Shown here: positions 1 through 7,749 of the stretch, piece after piece
Numbering within the stretch: position 1 is the stretch's first letter
Layout: each line of letters starts with the position of its first letter
Source: an uncultured Clostridia bacterium
Lineage (GTDB): Bacteria; Bacillota; Clostridia; Saccharofermentanales; Saccharofermentanaceae
Reading direction: 5' to 3'
Assembly (NCBI GenBank): GCA_947165785.1
Contig: CAMVBS010000020.1
Span: 1-35,461 of the forward strand
DNA length: 35,461 nucleotides
Position numbers and translations under genes: made by a program
The notes under the pieces: model-generated
The model's input: the letters and a program-made list of their open reading frames with translations, nothing else
Told to the model about the DNA's origin: nothing
The model's database searches: none

Positions 1-135
1 TCGACGGGTGGTTATGATTGCCTGAAATATGGCAAGAATGTGTCATTCGAGGACGATGGAGCAAAAAACAGGCGATCCGCAGAAAGGTCTTCTTTTCGAA
101 AACCATACGCCACAGCACTTGTAAGACTATTTTGA
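1..135 (+). CDS. possible 3' end of an unknown gene (partial)
   Basis: Frame 1 is open from the first base of the window to a TGA at 133-135, giving a 44-residue tail that ends in basic and hydrophobic residues. No family is recognisable. The opposite strand is also open across the same bases, so the coding assignment is weak. A perfect TTTTCGAAAA palindrome lies inside it at 93-102. No terminator hairpin follows before the prepilin gene. It may equally be non-coding sequence. Confidence 0.25.
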   Translation, partial: STGGYDCLKYGKNVSFEDDGAKNRRSAERSSFRKPYATALVRLF

Positions 136-224
136 CCTTCCTCGAAAAAAGTGTGGAAAATGTGGCAATAATTTGATAGAATACATTCTGTAGTTTTCTA
201 TGCGATTCATAAAGGAGCGTTTTT

Positions 225-446
225 ATGAAGAAGATTTCTAAGAATAAGGCTGGTTTTACTTTGGTCGAGATGGTTCTCGTCATCGCAATTATCGTTGTAC
301 TTTCCGGTGTATTGCTCGTAGGTATCACTAAGTACATGAAGGATGCTAATTCCAAGTCAGCTAAGGTTGAGACACACAATAATGCTGCAGATCAGGCAGC
401 GAAAGATGTTGACAGCCGTTTGGCAAGTAATCCTGCTATTACTTGA
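225..446 (+). CDS. short type IV prepilin-like protein
   Basis: The 73-residue product has a class III signal sequence. A 10-residue basic leader ends in Gly10, followed by the prepilin peptidase motif (G|FTLVEM) with the conserved Glu at mature position 5. A hydrophobic helix covers residues about 11-34. The remaining mature part is only about 40 residues, Ala/Asn/Asp-rich and without Cys, far shorter than a usual pilin (about 100-160 residues) or ComGC. A good ribosome site (AAAGGAG) precedes the ATG. A terminator follows 30 nt after the stop, so the gene looks complete and monocistronic rather than truncated. Known family members are cleaved by PilD/ComC and assembled into pilus-like fibres. 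No pilus ATPase, PilC, PilD or minor pilin gene lies in this window, so any partners would be elsewhere. Function is inferred from the N-terminus alone. Confidence 0.85.
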   Translation: MKKISKNKAGFTLVEMVLVIAIIVVLSGVLLVGITKYMKDANSKSAKVETHNNAADQAAKDVDSRLASNPAIT

Positions 447-475
447 TCAGTTGATCTGATAATCAAGCAAATAAC

Positions 476-520
476 AAACCGACCGATCTTCGTTTTTACG
501 GGAGTCAGTCGGTTTTTGTT
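476..520 (+). terminator. intrinsic terminator after prepilin gene
   Basis: Inverted repeat AAACCGAC (476-483) / GTCGGTTT (508-515) followed by a T-rich tract. It lies between the convergent prepilin and dppDF genes. Its arms carry A and T runs on both sides, so it may serve both strands. Confidence 0.75.
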
Positions 521-531
521 TTATTTTTCTG

Positions 532-2130
532 TCATTCCGTCATGAACTGCTGTCTGTCAGGGTTCATATGAAGCGTCGTTTCTGCCAGGAGAAGTTTCTT
601 TGTAACTTCGGTCTTAGGGTGTGAAAGGACGTTTTTTGTCGGTCCGTCCTCAACGATATTACCGTTGTCCATTACAAGAACATAGGTTGTTGCAGCCCTT
701 ACGACCCTGAGATTATGGGAGATGAGAAGGATCGAAGTGCCGCGCTCTTTGTTGATCTGCGACAGAAGCTTGAGGATCCTTGCACCCGATGACGTATCCA
801 GTGCTGACAGCGGTTCGTCTGCGATTATGAGGCTCGGGTTGAGCATGAGGCACATTGCTATCGCGACTCTCTGGCGCTGACCGCCTGACAGCTGCGACGG
901 ATGTCTTCCGAGTATGTTCTCGTCAAGACCGACCGAAACAAGAGCATCGACCGCTGCCTTTTTAAGTTCGTCCTTGCTCATCTTTATCTTGTTGGCGCGA
1001 AGCGGCTCGGCCAGATGCCACATTACCGTGTGAGCCGGGTTAAGGCACATGATCGGGTCCTGGAATACAACGCCGAGCTTGCCCTTGGTATCTGTTACGG
1101 TTCCGGAGTATGGTCTTATAAGTCCGCAGATCGCTCTTGTAAGAGTTGTCTTACCGCATCCGCTGCTTCCGATGAGCCCTACGACTTCGCCCTTTAATAT
1201 CTTGAAACTTAAGTTGTGTATTATCTCTTTTCTTTCTTTTCGAAAACCGTTGCCGCTCGTATATCCGGCGCAAAGATCCGTAACCTTGAGCGCGCATTCT
1301 GATGAGAACGACGGCTTGTTGAATTCAAGGTCGAGCTGCTTGGGATCGAGCCTGGAATTGGAAAGAAGCTCAGCCGTATAAGGGTTTTGCGGGTTGTAAA
1401 GAAGATCGAATGCATTGCCCGAATCGACGATGTTTCCTTTTTTCATGACAAGTACGCGGTCGCAGAAATTACCTACGATCGACAGGTCGTGGGATATGAA
1501 GAGTACCGACATCCTAAGTTCCGCACAAAGAGACTTAATAAGTTCCAGGATGGACATCGATGTCACCGTATCAAGTGAAGAAGTCGGTTCGTCCGCGATC
1601 ATGAGCTTTGGCTTAAGAAGACATGCGCCTGCTATAAGGACCCTTTGTCTCTGGCCTCCGGATAATTCGTGCGGATAACGCTTCATGATATCCCCGGTAT
1701 TTTCAAAACCGACACGCTCCAGCATCTTTCCGATCATCTCGCGACGGACCTCACGGGTGAGATCCTCGTGTTCGGTCAGTACTTCCTCCAGGTTTTTGTA
1801 GACTGTCTTGAGCGGGTCGAGAGCAGTATACGGCTCCTGGAAGATCATTCCGATATCCTTGCCTCTTACTTCACGCATCTGTCTGTCGGTTTTTTCGAGA
1901 AGATCATTCTTATCGAAAACAACCTGTCCCGAGAGTATTCGCGCGTCCTTCGGAAGGAGGCCGAGTATCGACAGTGCGGTCATGGATTTGCCGCAGCCGG
2001 AATTGCCGATGAGACCTAAGATCTCGCCTTTACGGATGTTGAAAGATATATTGTTGAGGATCTTATCGCCCTCGGACTTAAAGTCCAGCGACAGATCCTT
2101 GACTTCGAGGATGTAATCGGCGTAGATCAT
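532..2130 (-). CDS. fused dipeptide/oligopeptide ABC transporter ATPase (DppD-DppF type)
   Basis: This 532-residue protein contains two complete ABC ATPase domains in one chain. The first has Walker A GNSGCGKS (42-49), signature LSGGQRQR (156-163) and Walker B LMIADE (176-181). The second has Walker A GSSGCGKT (321-328), signature LSGGQRQR (414-421) and Walker B LIIADE (434-439). Both keep the SH(D/N)L switch histidine. After domain 1 there is a typical peptide-transporter tail (NPQNPYTAELL, 247-257). In most bacteria DppD and DppF (or OppD/OppF) are separate proteins of about 320-340 residues. Here they are joined and each slightly shortened. The start overlaps the dppC stop by four bases (ATGA), indicating translational coupling. 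It should power import of the substrate delivered by the lipoprotein at 3944-5449. Substrate (peptides, nickel or another small solute) cannot be told from sequence. Confidence 0.92.
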   Translation of the reverse strand: MIYADYILEVKDLSLDFKSEGDKILNNISFNIRKGEILGLIGNSGCGKSMTALSILGLLPKDARILSGQVVFDKNDLLEKTDRQMREVRGKDIGMIFQEPYTALDPLKTVYKNLEEVLTEHEDLTREVRREMIGKMLERVGFENTGDIMKRYPHELSGGQRQRVLIAGACLLKPKLMIADEPTSSLDTVTSMSILELIKSLCAELRMSVLFISHDLSIVGNFCDRVLVMKKGNIVDSGNAFDLLYNPQNPYTAELLSNSRLDPKQLDLEFNKPSFSSECALKVTDLCAGYTSGNGFRKERKEIIHNLSFKILKGEVVGLIGSSGCGKTTLTRAICGLIRPYSGTVTDTKGKLGVVFQDPIMCLNPAHTVMWHLAEPLRANKIKMSKDELKKAAVDALVSVGLDENILGRHPSQLSGGQRQRVAIAMCLMLNPSLIIADEPLSALDTSSGARILKLLSQINKERGTSILLISHNLRVVRAATTYVLVMDNGNIVEDGPTKNVLSHPKTEVTKKLLLAETTLHMNPDRQQFMTE

Positions 2131-2927
2131 CTGTCACCTCGGATCCCCTCGGATATGAAGTAAAGACCGAGGATGTAGATTACGAGCATCAGTGACGGGA
2201 AGATGATGAGCCATGGTGCCGTTGATATGTAGCTTTGAGCATCGGATAAGATCTTGCCGTAGCTTGCTTTCGGAGGCTGGACGCCAAGTCCGATGTAGCT
2301 CATCGCAGACTCTGACAAAGTCATGTTTGCAAGACCGATAACGACTGCGGGGATTATCTGAGTAAAAGCGTTAGGGAAGATGTGGACGGCGATTATCCTA
2401 AGCGGCTTGACCCCTAAGATCTTGGCGTTGAGGATATAATCACGTTCCTTTATCTTAATGACTTCGGTCCTGTAGACACGGGCAAAAGTAGGCGCGAATA
2501 CAAGTCCGAGTGCCCAGATGACATTAAAGAGCGACGGTCCCCAGACTGCAACGGCCATGAGAGCCAGAAGGATTCCCGGGAAACACATGATGGAGTTTCC
2601 GAGGAGCATGATGATCCTGTCCCAGATACCTCCGAAGTAGCCTGCCAGCATTCCTGCGATCGTTCCGAGAACGAGGGCAACGGAAACGCCTGCAACTGAG
2701 ATAAGAAGAGTGTATTTTGATGCGGACAAAACCCTTGCAAAAAGGTCTCTTCCCATGTTGTCGGTTCCCATTAAGTGAGATGCGCTCGGAGGGAGGAGCT
2801 TATCTGCGGAATTGGTCTTAAGCGGACTCGGACCTACTCCGAGAAGGCTTAGGATGCAGGCAATGATGATGACTGCAAGGAACGCTCCGCCGACTATGTA
2901 ATAAGGACTTATCTTTTTCTTTGGCAT
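2127..2927 (-). CDS. ABC transporter permease, DppC/OppC family
   Basis: A 266-residue inner-membrane permease. One hydrophobic segment near residues 10-30 is followed by the family's GTDNMGRDLFARVL signature (about residues 54-67). The core helices follow, and the cytoplasmic EAA-type coupling loop contains ILGVKPLRIIAVHIFPN, which docks on the ATPase. The C-terminus ends in a typical short tail (EGIRGDR). Family members are about 270-310 residues. Its start codon overlaps the dppB stop by one base (TGATG) and its stop overlaps the dppDF start by four bases, so the three cytoplasmic and membrane subunits form a tightly coupled unit. Confidence 0.92.
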   Translation of the reverse strand: MPKKKISPYYIVGGAFLAVIIIACILSLLGVGPSPLKTNSADKLLPPSASHLMGTDNMGRDLFARVLSASKYTLLISVAGVSVALVLGTIAGMLAGYFGGIWDRIIMLLGNSIMCFPGILLALMAVAVWGPSLFNVIWALGLVFAPTFARVYRTEVIKIKERDYILNAKILGVKPLRIIAVHIFPNAFTQIIPAVVIGLANMTLSESAMSYIGLGVQPPKASYGKILSDAQSYISTAPWLIIFPSLMLVIYILGLYFISEGIRGDR

Positions 2928-3892
2928 CAGATATTTCCTCCGTTCTTACGTAGTCTCGGATCGCATAAGTTCATGAGTATGTCAGCCAGGAAGTATACGA
3001 TGACCATCATGGCTGCAAGATAGAAGACTATTCCCGAGATCAAAGGGAAATCCCTTCGTCCGATAGCCTGGAGCAAGAGCCTTCCGAGTCCCGGAAGGTT
3101 AAATACCTGTTCAACGATGAGGCTTCCTCCGAGAAGATCCGACAGTATTATCGACAACGCGGTAATGGCGGATACGTTCGAGTTCGGGAGGATGTGCCTG
3201 AACATTATCTTTATATTCGACAGGCCTCTGCTCTTGGAGGTCCTGACGTAATCATTGTTTTTCTCGGTCAAGATGCTGGCCCTGAGGAACTTGAATGCCA
3301 TCGCGATCTTTGGCACGGCCACGCAAAAAGCAGGTAACAAAAGACAATACACATATCCGAAGAAATCCTTGGAAGGTTCGACGTATTTTCCTACGCCGAA
3401 GTAACCGAAGATCTTGCTGGTCACAAGGATGGAGATGAGCGACAGTACAAATGGCGGGATCGCGAATGATACATGACCGATGACCGAGAAGAACTGATCC
3501 CAGAACTTTCCCGGCTTACCGGAACTGATGACTGCCGACGGATATGAGATAACGAGAACGAGGATAAGGGAGAGAAAACTAAGTCCGAAGGTAACCGGAA
3601 GCCTCGAGACGATGAGCTCCGCTACCGGTTTTCCGAATGCCGTGGAATCTCCCAGATCTCCCGTAAATGCGCCCTTGAGCCAGGACAGATAGCGATACCA
3701 TAAAGGGTCGTTAAGTCCGAGTTTTTCTCTTAAGGCTTCGAGCTGGGCAGGGGATGCGTTGATTCCGAGAAGTACCGAAGCCGTATCGCCCGGTATTATC
3801 GAAAAAGCCGCAAAAGTAAGGAGGGAAACAATGAGCAGAGTTATCACCAATTCGAGCACACGACTCAATATGTAGGTGACACGTTCTTTCAT
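2927..3892 (-). CDS. ABC transporter permease, DppB/OppB family
   Basis: A 321-residue multi-helix permease. The N-terminal helix is followed by FSIIPGDTASVLLG, equivalent to the FxxPGDP motif of DppB. The periplasmic-type segment ends at GDLGDS, and the EAA loop reads KSRGLSNIKIMFRHILPN. I start it at 3892 and not at the upstream in-frame ATG (3928). A strong GGGAGGG lies 6 nt before ATG 3892, whereas 3928 has no ribosome site and the extension would be coded through a terminator-like hairpin. It pairs with the DppC-like permease to form the membrane channel. Confidence 0.92.
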   Translation of the reverse strand: MKERVTYILSRVLELVITLLIVSLLTFAAFSIIPGDTASVLLGINASPAQLEALREKLGLNDPLWYRYLSWLKGAFTGDLGDSTAFGKPVAELIVSRLPVTFGLSFLSLILVLVISYPSAVISSGKPGKFWDQFFSVIGHVSFAIPPFVLSLISILVTSKIFGYFGVGKYVEPSKDFFGYVYCLLLPAFCVAVPKIAMAFKFLRASILTEKNNDYVRTSKSRGLSNIKIMFRHILPNSNVSAITALSIILSDLLGGSLIVEQVFNLPGLGRLLLQAIGRRDFPLISGIVFYLAAMMVIVYFLADILMNLCDPRLRKNGGNI

Positions 3893-3904
3893 TGTTACCC
3901 TCCC

Positions 3905-3927
3905 GAAAAAGTCTCTTAATGAGACCA
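3905..3927 (-). terminator. small attenuator-like hairpin between binding protein and permease genes
   Basis: On the minus strand GTCTC-ATTAA-GAGAC is followed directly by TTTTT. The hairpin sits in the 51-nt gap after the binding-protein stop and just before the ribosome site of dppB. A short 5-6 bp stem suggests partial, not complete, termination. This would give more binding protein than permease, as is common in ABC importer operons. The regulatory role is inferred. Confidence 0.5.
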
Positions 3928-3943
3928 TTGTACCATTAGTTGG

Positions 3944-5449
3944 TTATGCGGATTTGAACTTTACCTTGGACATATCCTGGATATACATAGGATAGAGTTC
4001 ATAACCCTCGAGATCCTTGTTGACTACAGTGATCTCATAAGGATCCTGGATGAAGCAGGAACAGCTGTCCTCAACGAGGATGTGAAGGATCTGATGATAG
4101 ATATCGTTCCTTTCTTTCTCGTCAAGAGTAGACGGAATGGAATCCATGAGCTTATCAACTTCAGGGTTGTTGTAGTTGATGAAGTTATCCGTGCTCTGGG
4201 AGTGATATCTTGCGATCTCGCTCATAGGAGCATAGTCAGGTGTAAGACAGATTACGGTGCTCTGGAAATCCCTGCCCGTATATACGTCTGACAACCATGC
4301 ATTCCAATCGACCTGTTTGATCTCTGCATTGATGCCGATCTCTTTGAGCTGATCAGCGATCGCTACAGCTGTGTCGACATGTACGAGGTAGTTACTCGGA
4401 ACAGTGATGGTCATGTCAAAACCGTCTGCGTAACCTGCCTGCTCAAGAAGTGACTTAGCCTTCTCGAGGTCCTTTTTGTAAGTACCGTCGATGCTCTTGT
4501 CATAAGCGTCACCGATGATAGGGTTCATACCTGTCGTAAGCTCTGTTCCGGCGCCGTCCATTGTAAGCTTGATGAGCTCCTGCTTATCGACTGCGAAGTT
4601 GATAGCCTCTCTGACTTCCTTCTTGTCGAATGGCTCTACAGCGTTGTTGAGAGCAAAGATCTGAACCATGTTCGAAGAACCTGTAACGATGTCGAACTTG
4701 TCTCCTGCCATCTCCGCCTTGTCTTTGGTCATGTGCGGGAAGATGTCGATGTTGCCGTTCTGGAGTTCAAGAAGTCCGGAATCCATGTCGGCGCAGATCT
4801 TGAATACGACCTCATCAAGGTAAGGGAGTGAAGAATCCCAGTAATCAGCGAATTTCTCGATGGAAACATACTGACCTACGACGTACTCCTTGAACTTAAA
4901 CGGGCCTGTACCTACAGGAGTCTTGTTCTGATCTGCTACACTCTGCGGAATGATCGCATATGTAGCATGGGTCAAAAACTCACTGTCAGGTGTGCTGAGT
5001 GTGATCTTTACGCTATTGTCACCGACTTTTTCGACACTTGCTATAGAAGCGAGAGCCTGATTGTTTTCTTTGGCTCTGTTTGTCGAAAAGATGACGTCAT
5101 CTGCTGTCATAACAGAACCGTCATGGAATTTGACATCTTTTCTGATATCGAAAGTAAATTCCTTGCAATCGTCGGATATAGCGCAATCTGTTGCAAGTGC
5201 AGGCTGAAGCTTTCCGTCGCTCGAAAACTTGTAAAGACCCTCAAAGATATTGAAAAGGATCTCTTTGTCTCCTGCTGCTACCGCAAGATGCGGATCGAAA
5301 AGGCCCGGCTCCTGAGTGATGCCGACTGTGACAGAAGTAGGCTCCTGAGCGGACTTCTGTGCCTTTTTCGAGCAGGAAGCGACTGAGAACAAAAGGCTTA
5401 AGCACATTACTGCAACTGCTGCTGTTCTTAAGATTTTGGTTGCTTTCAT
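3944..5449 (-). CDS. ABC transporter substrate-binding lipoprotein, family 5 (peptide/nickel type)
   Basis: A 501-residue extracytoplasmic solute-binding protein. The signal peptide ends in lipobox VASC, with lipidated Cys26. The body shows the SBP_bac_5 landmarks: TVGITQEPGLFDPH near the start, LATDCAISDDCKEFTFDIRKDVKFHDGS around 85-112, TADDVIFS, and GTGPFKF at about residues 180-186. Length fits DppA/OppA (500-540). It is the first gene of the four-gene importer operon, with a strong GGAGG ribosome site and a recognisable promoter just upstream. It captures the substrate outside the membrane and delivers it to the two permeases. Peptide binding is the commonest role in the family, but nickel-, opine- or sugar-binding members exist. 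Confidence 0.92.
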   Translation of the reverse strand: MKATKILRTAAVAVMCLSLLFSVASCSKKAQKSAQEPTSVTVGITQEPGLFDPHLAVAAGDKEILFNIFEGLYKFSSDGKLQPALATDCAISDDCKEFTFDIRKDVKFHDGSVMTADDVIFSTNRAKENNQALASIASVEKVGDNSVKITLSTPDSEFLTHATYAIIPQSVADQNKTPVGTGPFKFKEYVVGQYVSIEKFADYWDSSLPYLDEVVFKICADMDSGLLELQNGNIDIFPHMTKDKAEMAGDKFDIVTGSSNMVQIFALNNAVEPFDKKEVREAINFAVDKQELIKLTMDGAGTELTTGMNPIIGDAYDKSIDGTYKKDLEKAKSLLEQAGYADGFDMTITVPSNYLVHVDTAVAIADQLKEIGINAEIKQVDWNAWLSDVYTGRDFQSTVICLTPDYAPMSEIARYHSQSTDNFINYNNPEVDKLMDSIPSTLDEKERNDIYHQILHILVEDSCSCFIQDPYEITVVNKDLEGYELYPMYIQDMSKVKFKSA

Positions 5450-5464
5450 ATCGTACCTCCATTT

Positions 5465-5505
5465 AGATTTGTATAAATCTTAGTTTGAACTTCAAACTTT
5501 GTCTA
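5465..5505 (-). promoter_or_regulatory. importer operon promoter with palindromic operator in the spacer
   Basis: On the minus strand a -35 TAGACA (5505-5500) and a -10 TAAGAT (5482-5477) are separated by exactly 17 bp. That spacer contains a perfect palindrome, GTTTGAA-G-TTCAAAC (5497-5483). Immediately downstream, AGATTT-ATAC-AAATCT (5480-5465) forms a second inverted repeat across the predicted start point. Together they look like repressor sites blocking RNA polymerase. The leader to the ATG is about 20 nt. The regulator is not in this window. Confidence 0.6.
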
Positions 5506-5591
5506 TGAATTGCGTTTGGACATTTAGCCGAAAAAACTTCACGATGCGTAGATTTTTTTTATTGAGTACTAATAATTTAAAGTAAAAGGTG

Positions 5592-5597
5592 TATAAT
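5592..5597 (+). promoter_or_regulatory. -10 box of the coiled-coil gene promoter
   Basis: TATAAT in the context GGTGTATAATAAG, about 38 nt before the start codon. No good -35 is found at 16-18 bp spacing, and TTGAGT at 5562-5567 is too far away. The same GTGTATAATAA context recurs before glf (10075) and the CNNM gene (18859), supporting it as a real promoter type in this genome. Confidence 0.5.
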
Positions 5598-5635
5598 AAG
5601 TAAGCACGAATTTTTGATAAGTAGGAGTAATGTCC

Positions 5636-7552
5636 ATGAAGAAATGTCCTGTATGCGGAGTTATGATGGGTGACAACGTTGCGCGTTGTTCCATGTGTAA
5701 GTACGATTTCCAGAAAGCTTCAATAGGTGAGGCAGACAAGGCGATCGCCGAAGCAGCAAGTAATCTTGCGGCAAAGGAGGCTGAGACTGTTGCCAGAGCA
5801 GCGGAGAAGAGAACCGCAGAAGAGAAGCATCTTCTCGAGACAAGAGCTCGTATCGAGAAGGAAATCGCGAACCTGTCAGAACAGTACGATCTGCAGAAGA
5901 AGCAGCTCGAACGTGAGTATGAGGAAATGCAGCAGGTCGCTTTGAGTGAGAAAGAGCGTATCGAAGGCGAACTCGAAGCAGCAAGGACCGAGCTCGAAGA
6001 GGCAAGATCCATCGCACTTAAGACTAAGCAGGACGCAGATGCAGAGGCTCTTCAGACAAGGCAGGCAGCTGATGAAGAGGCTAAGGCTAAGATAGAGGCT
6101 GGTCAGAAAGAATATGACGAGATGATCGACCTTGCCAAGAAAGAACAGCAGAAGATAATGGCTGAGGCTCAGCAGGAGACAGAAGCTCTCGCAGCCCAGG
6201 TCGAGAAAGAATACAGCGAAGCAATGCAGAAGAGAGACGAGATCCTTGCCGAGGCTAAGGAACTTCAGGATTTCGTTGAGAATGCTGATAAGGTAAAAGC
6301 TGATAAGGAAGCTGAGATCAAGGCAGTCGAGAATGACTTTGAGCAGATCAAGGCTCAGAAAGAGGCTGAACTTAAGGAATATGAGAACAGCTTCGATCAG
6401 GTAAAGGCTCAGAAGGAAGCAGAGATCAAGGAATTTGAGGCTTCGTTTGAACAGGTCAGAGCCGAGAAGGAAGCTGAGATCCAGGCAATGGCTGACAGTT
6501 ATGATCAGGTCAAGGCTGAGAAGGAAGCTGAGGTAAAGGCAGTTGAAGACAGCATCGTTCAGATGAACGAGCAGTATAACGCCGAGAAGGAAAGACTCGA
6601 AGAAGAAGCTAAGAAGATCTCCATGGAGCAGGCTAACGAAGCAATGAGACTCAAGGAAGAGGCTGATGCTGAGCGCCGCGCTATCAACGAGGAGAAAGAA
6701 GCTATCATCGCAGATATCGAGCAGAGAAGAGTTGACGCTCAGGCAGAACTCGATCAGCTCGTTGAGCAGGCTAAGGCTGTTATCGCCGAAGCTGAGGAAG
6801 CTACAAAGACAAGAGACGAGATGCAGAAGGTCATCGACGAGGCTAAGGCTCTCGAGGCACAGAAGAGTGATGTAGAAGCTCAGATCGCTGCTAAGCAGAA
6901 AGAATACGAAGATAAGGTCGCCGAGTGCGAGACTTCAATAAACGATTGGAACAAGCAGATCGAGTCCATCAAGGGTGAATACGATGAGGCTCAAAGGATC
7001 ATCGCAGATTCCAAGAATGCAGAACTTCAGGCTGAGGCTATCGGTCAGGAGATCATCCTCAATGCCGAGAAACAGGCCGTCTTCCTCAAGGAAGCAGCTC
7101 TGAGCGAGAGCGAGAAGGGCAAGATGCAGAAACTTATCGAAGAGAAGGAGCAGCAGATCAAGGATATGGAAGCTGAAAGAGATGCACTTTTGAAAGAGAT
7201 GGAAAGCCTTAAGAAGTCTGTCGCAGACCTCGAGAAGAAGATGAAGGATATGCCGGCAGGCGGTGGCGGAACAGCTGTTCTCAAGGAAGGTCCTAAGGAA
7301 TATGCAGTTGAGACAGTTCCTCATACAGCTATCGGTGAAGTAGATAATGCAGGTATCGCCAAGGTCCTCGAAGCACGTGCGAAGGACGGATGGAAGCTCG
7401 TTTCCGTTATCAACGACGAGGGCGGTAAGCTCCAGGCATCACTTGGCGGAACTGATACAAGCTCATTGAACTCCCTTTCTTCCGGCGGATTTACAAGTAA
7501 GGAAGACCGCGTAGTAATGATATTTGAGCGTCCTAAGAAGCTCTTAAAATAA
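5636..7552 (+). CDS. zinc-ribbon, long coiled-coil protein with DUF4177-like C-terminus
   Basis: A 638-residue protein with three parts. Residues 1-25 form a zinc ribbon with Cys4, Cys7, Cys18 and Cys21 (CPVC...CSMC). Residues about 30-535 are an almost uninterrupted Glu/Lys/Ala/Gln-rich coiled coil, including five tandem 18-residue repeats (about 225-314). A Gly-rich hinge (AGGGG, near 541) leads to a globular end of about 85 residues with the pattern ...LEARAKDGWKLVSV...VVMIFERP, which resembles small DUF4177-type domains. No signal peptide or membrane helix is present, so it is probably cytoplasmic. The start at 5636 is preferred over ATG 5630 because AGGAG (5623-5627) is 8 nt from the former and only 2 nt from the latter. 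A 50-residue helical protein follows 20 nt downstream in the same transcript. It could be a scaffold or cytoskeleton-like filament, but I do not recognise a named function. Confidence 0.85.
   Translation: MKKCPVCGVMMGDNVARCSMCKYDFQKASIGEADKAIAEAASNLAAKEAETVARAAEKRTAEEKHLLETRARIEKEIANLSEQYDLQKKQLEREYEEMQQVALSEKERIEGELEAARTELEEARSIALKTKQDADAEALQTRQAADEEAKAKIEAGQKEYDEMIDLAKKEQQKIMAEAQQETEALAAQVEKEYSEAMQKRDEILAEAKELQDFVENADKVKADKEAEIKAVENDFEQIKAQKEAELKEYENSFDQVKAQKEAEIKEFEASFEQVRAEKEAEIQAMADSYDQVKAEKEAEVKAVEDSIVQMNEQYNAEKERLEEEAKKISMEQANEAMRLKEEADAERRAINEEKEAIIADIEQRRVDAQAELDQLVEQAKAVIAEAEEATKTRDEMQKVIDEAKALEAQKSDVEAQIAAKQKEYEDKVAECETSINDWNKQIESIKGEYDEAQRIIADSKNAELQAEAIGQEIILNAEKQAVFLKEAALSESEKGKMQKLIEEKEQQIKDMEAERDALLKEMESLKKSVADLEKKMKDMPAGGGGTAVLKEGPKEYAVETVPHTAIGEVDNAGIAKVLEARAKDGWKLVSVINDEGGKLQASLGGTDTSSLNSLSSGGFTSKEDRVVMIFERPKKLLK
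6308..6577 (+). repeat. five tandem 54-bp (18-residue) coding repeats
   Basis: Five consecutive units of exactly 54 bp start at 6308, 6362, 6416, 6470 and 6524. Each encodes an 18-residue unit of the form EAEIKxxExxFxQVKAxK, the last one diverging toward its end. Eighteen residues equal five alpha-helical turns (one heptad plus one hendecad), so the unit keeps helix register. The repeats are diverged at DNA level, so this is an old protein-level duplication and not a simple-sequence artefact. Confidence 0.85.
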
Positions 7553-7572
7553 TGAAAGGTTAGGTGAATGAT

Positions 7573-7725
7573 ATGGATCTTAAAGACATTGCCAAGAACA
7601 TCGACAAAGAAGATGTAGAGAAGGCTGTAGACACAGTCAAGGACGGAGCAAAGAAACTCGGTATCAATGACCTTAATGACGTTAAAGAGAAGGTTGACGA
7701 TATCAAGGATAAGCTCAAGAAATGA
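7573..7725 (+). CDS. small helical protein of 50 residues, unknown function
   Basis: ATG at 7573 with GGTG 6 nt upstream, TGA at 7723-7725. The product is very rich in Lys and Asp/Glu with regularly spaced Ile/Val/Leu. It has no Cys, no signal peptide and no hydrophobic segment, so it should form one or two amphipathic helices with a break near KKLGIND. It lies 20 nt after the zinc-ribbon coiled-coil gene and directly before a strong terminator, so the two are almost certainly co-transcribed. It may be a partner or capping subunit of the coiled-coil protein, which is an inference from context only. Codon use resembles the neighbours. Confidence 0.7.
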   Translation: MDLKDIAKNIDKEDVEKAVDTVKDGAKKLGINDLNDVKEKVDDIKDKLKK

Positions 7726-7749
7726 TCCTTTTCTGATCGGAACTTTTAT

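Noticed and set aside
160..185. Sigma-54 promoter (TGGCA... ) upstream of the prepilin gene
   Set aside because: The -12 GC element is absent at the required distance.
3890..3928. Longer dppB starting at 3928
   Set aside because: No ribosome site at 3928 and a terminator-like hairpin in the extra part; GGGAGGG precedes ATG 3892.
6308..6577. CRISPR-like or DNA-level tandem repeat
   Set aside because: The repeats are contiguous, coding and diverged at DNA level without spacers.
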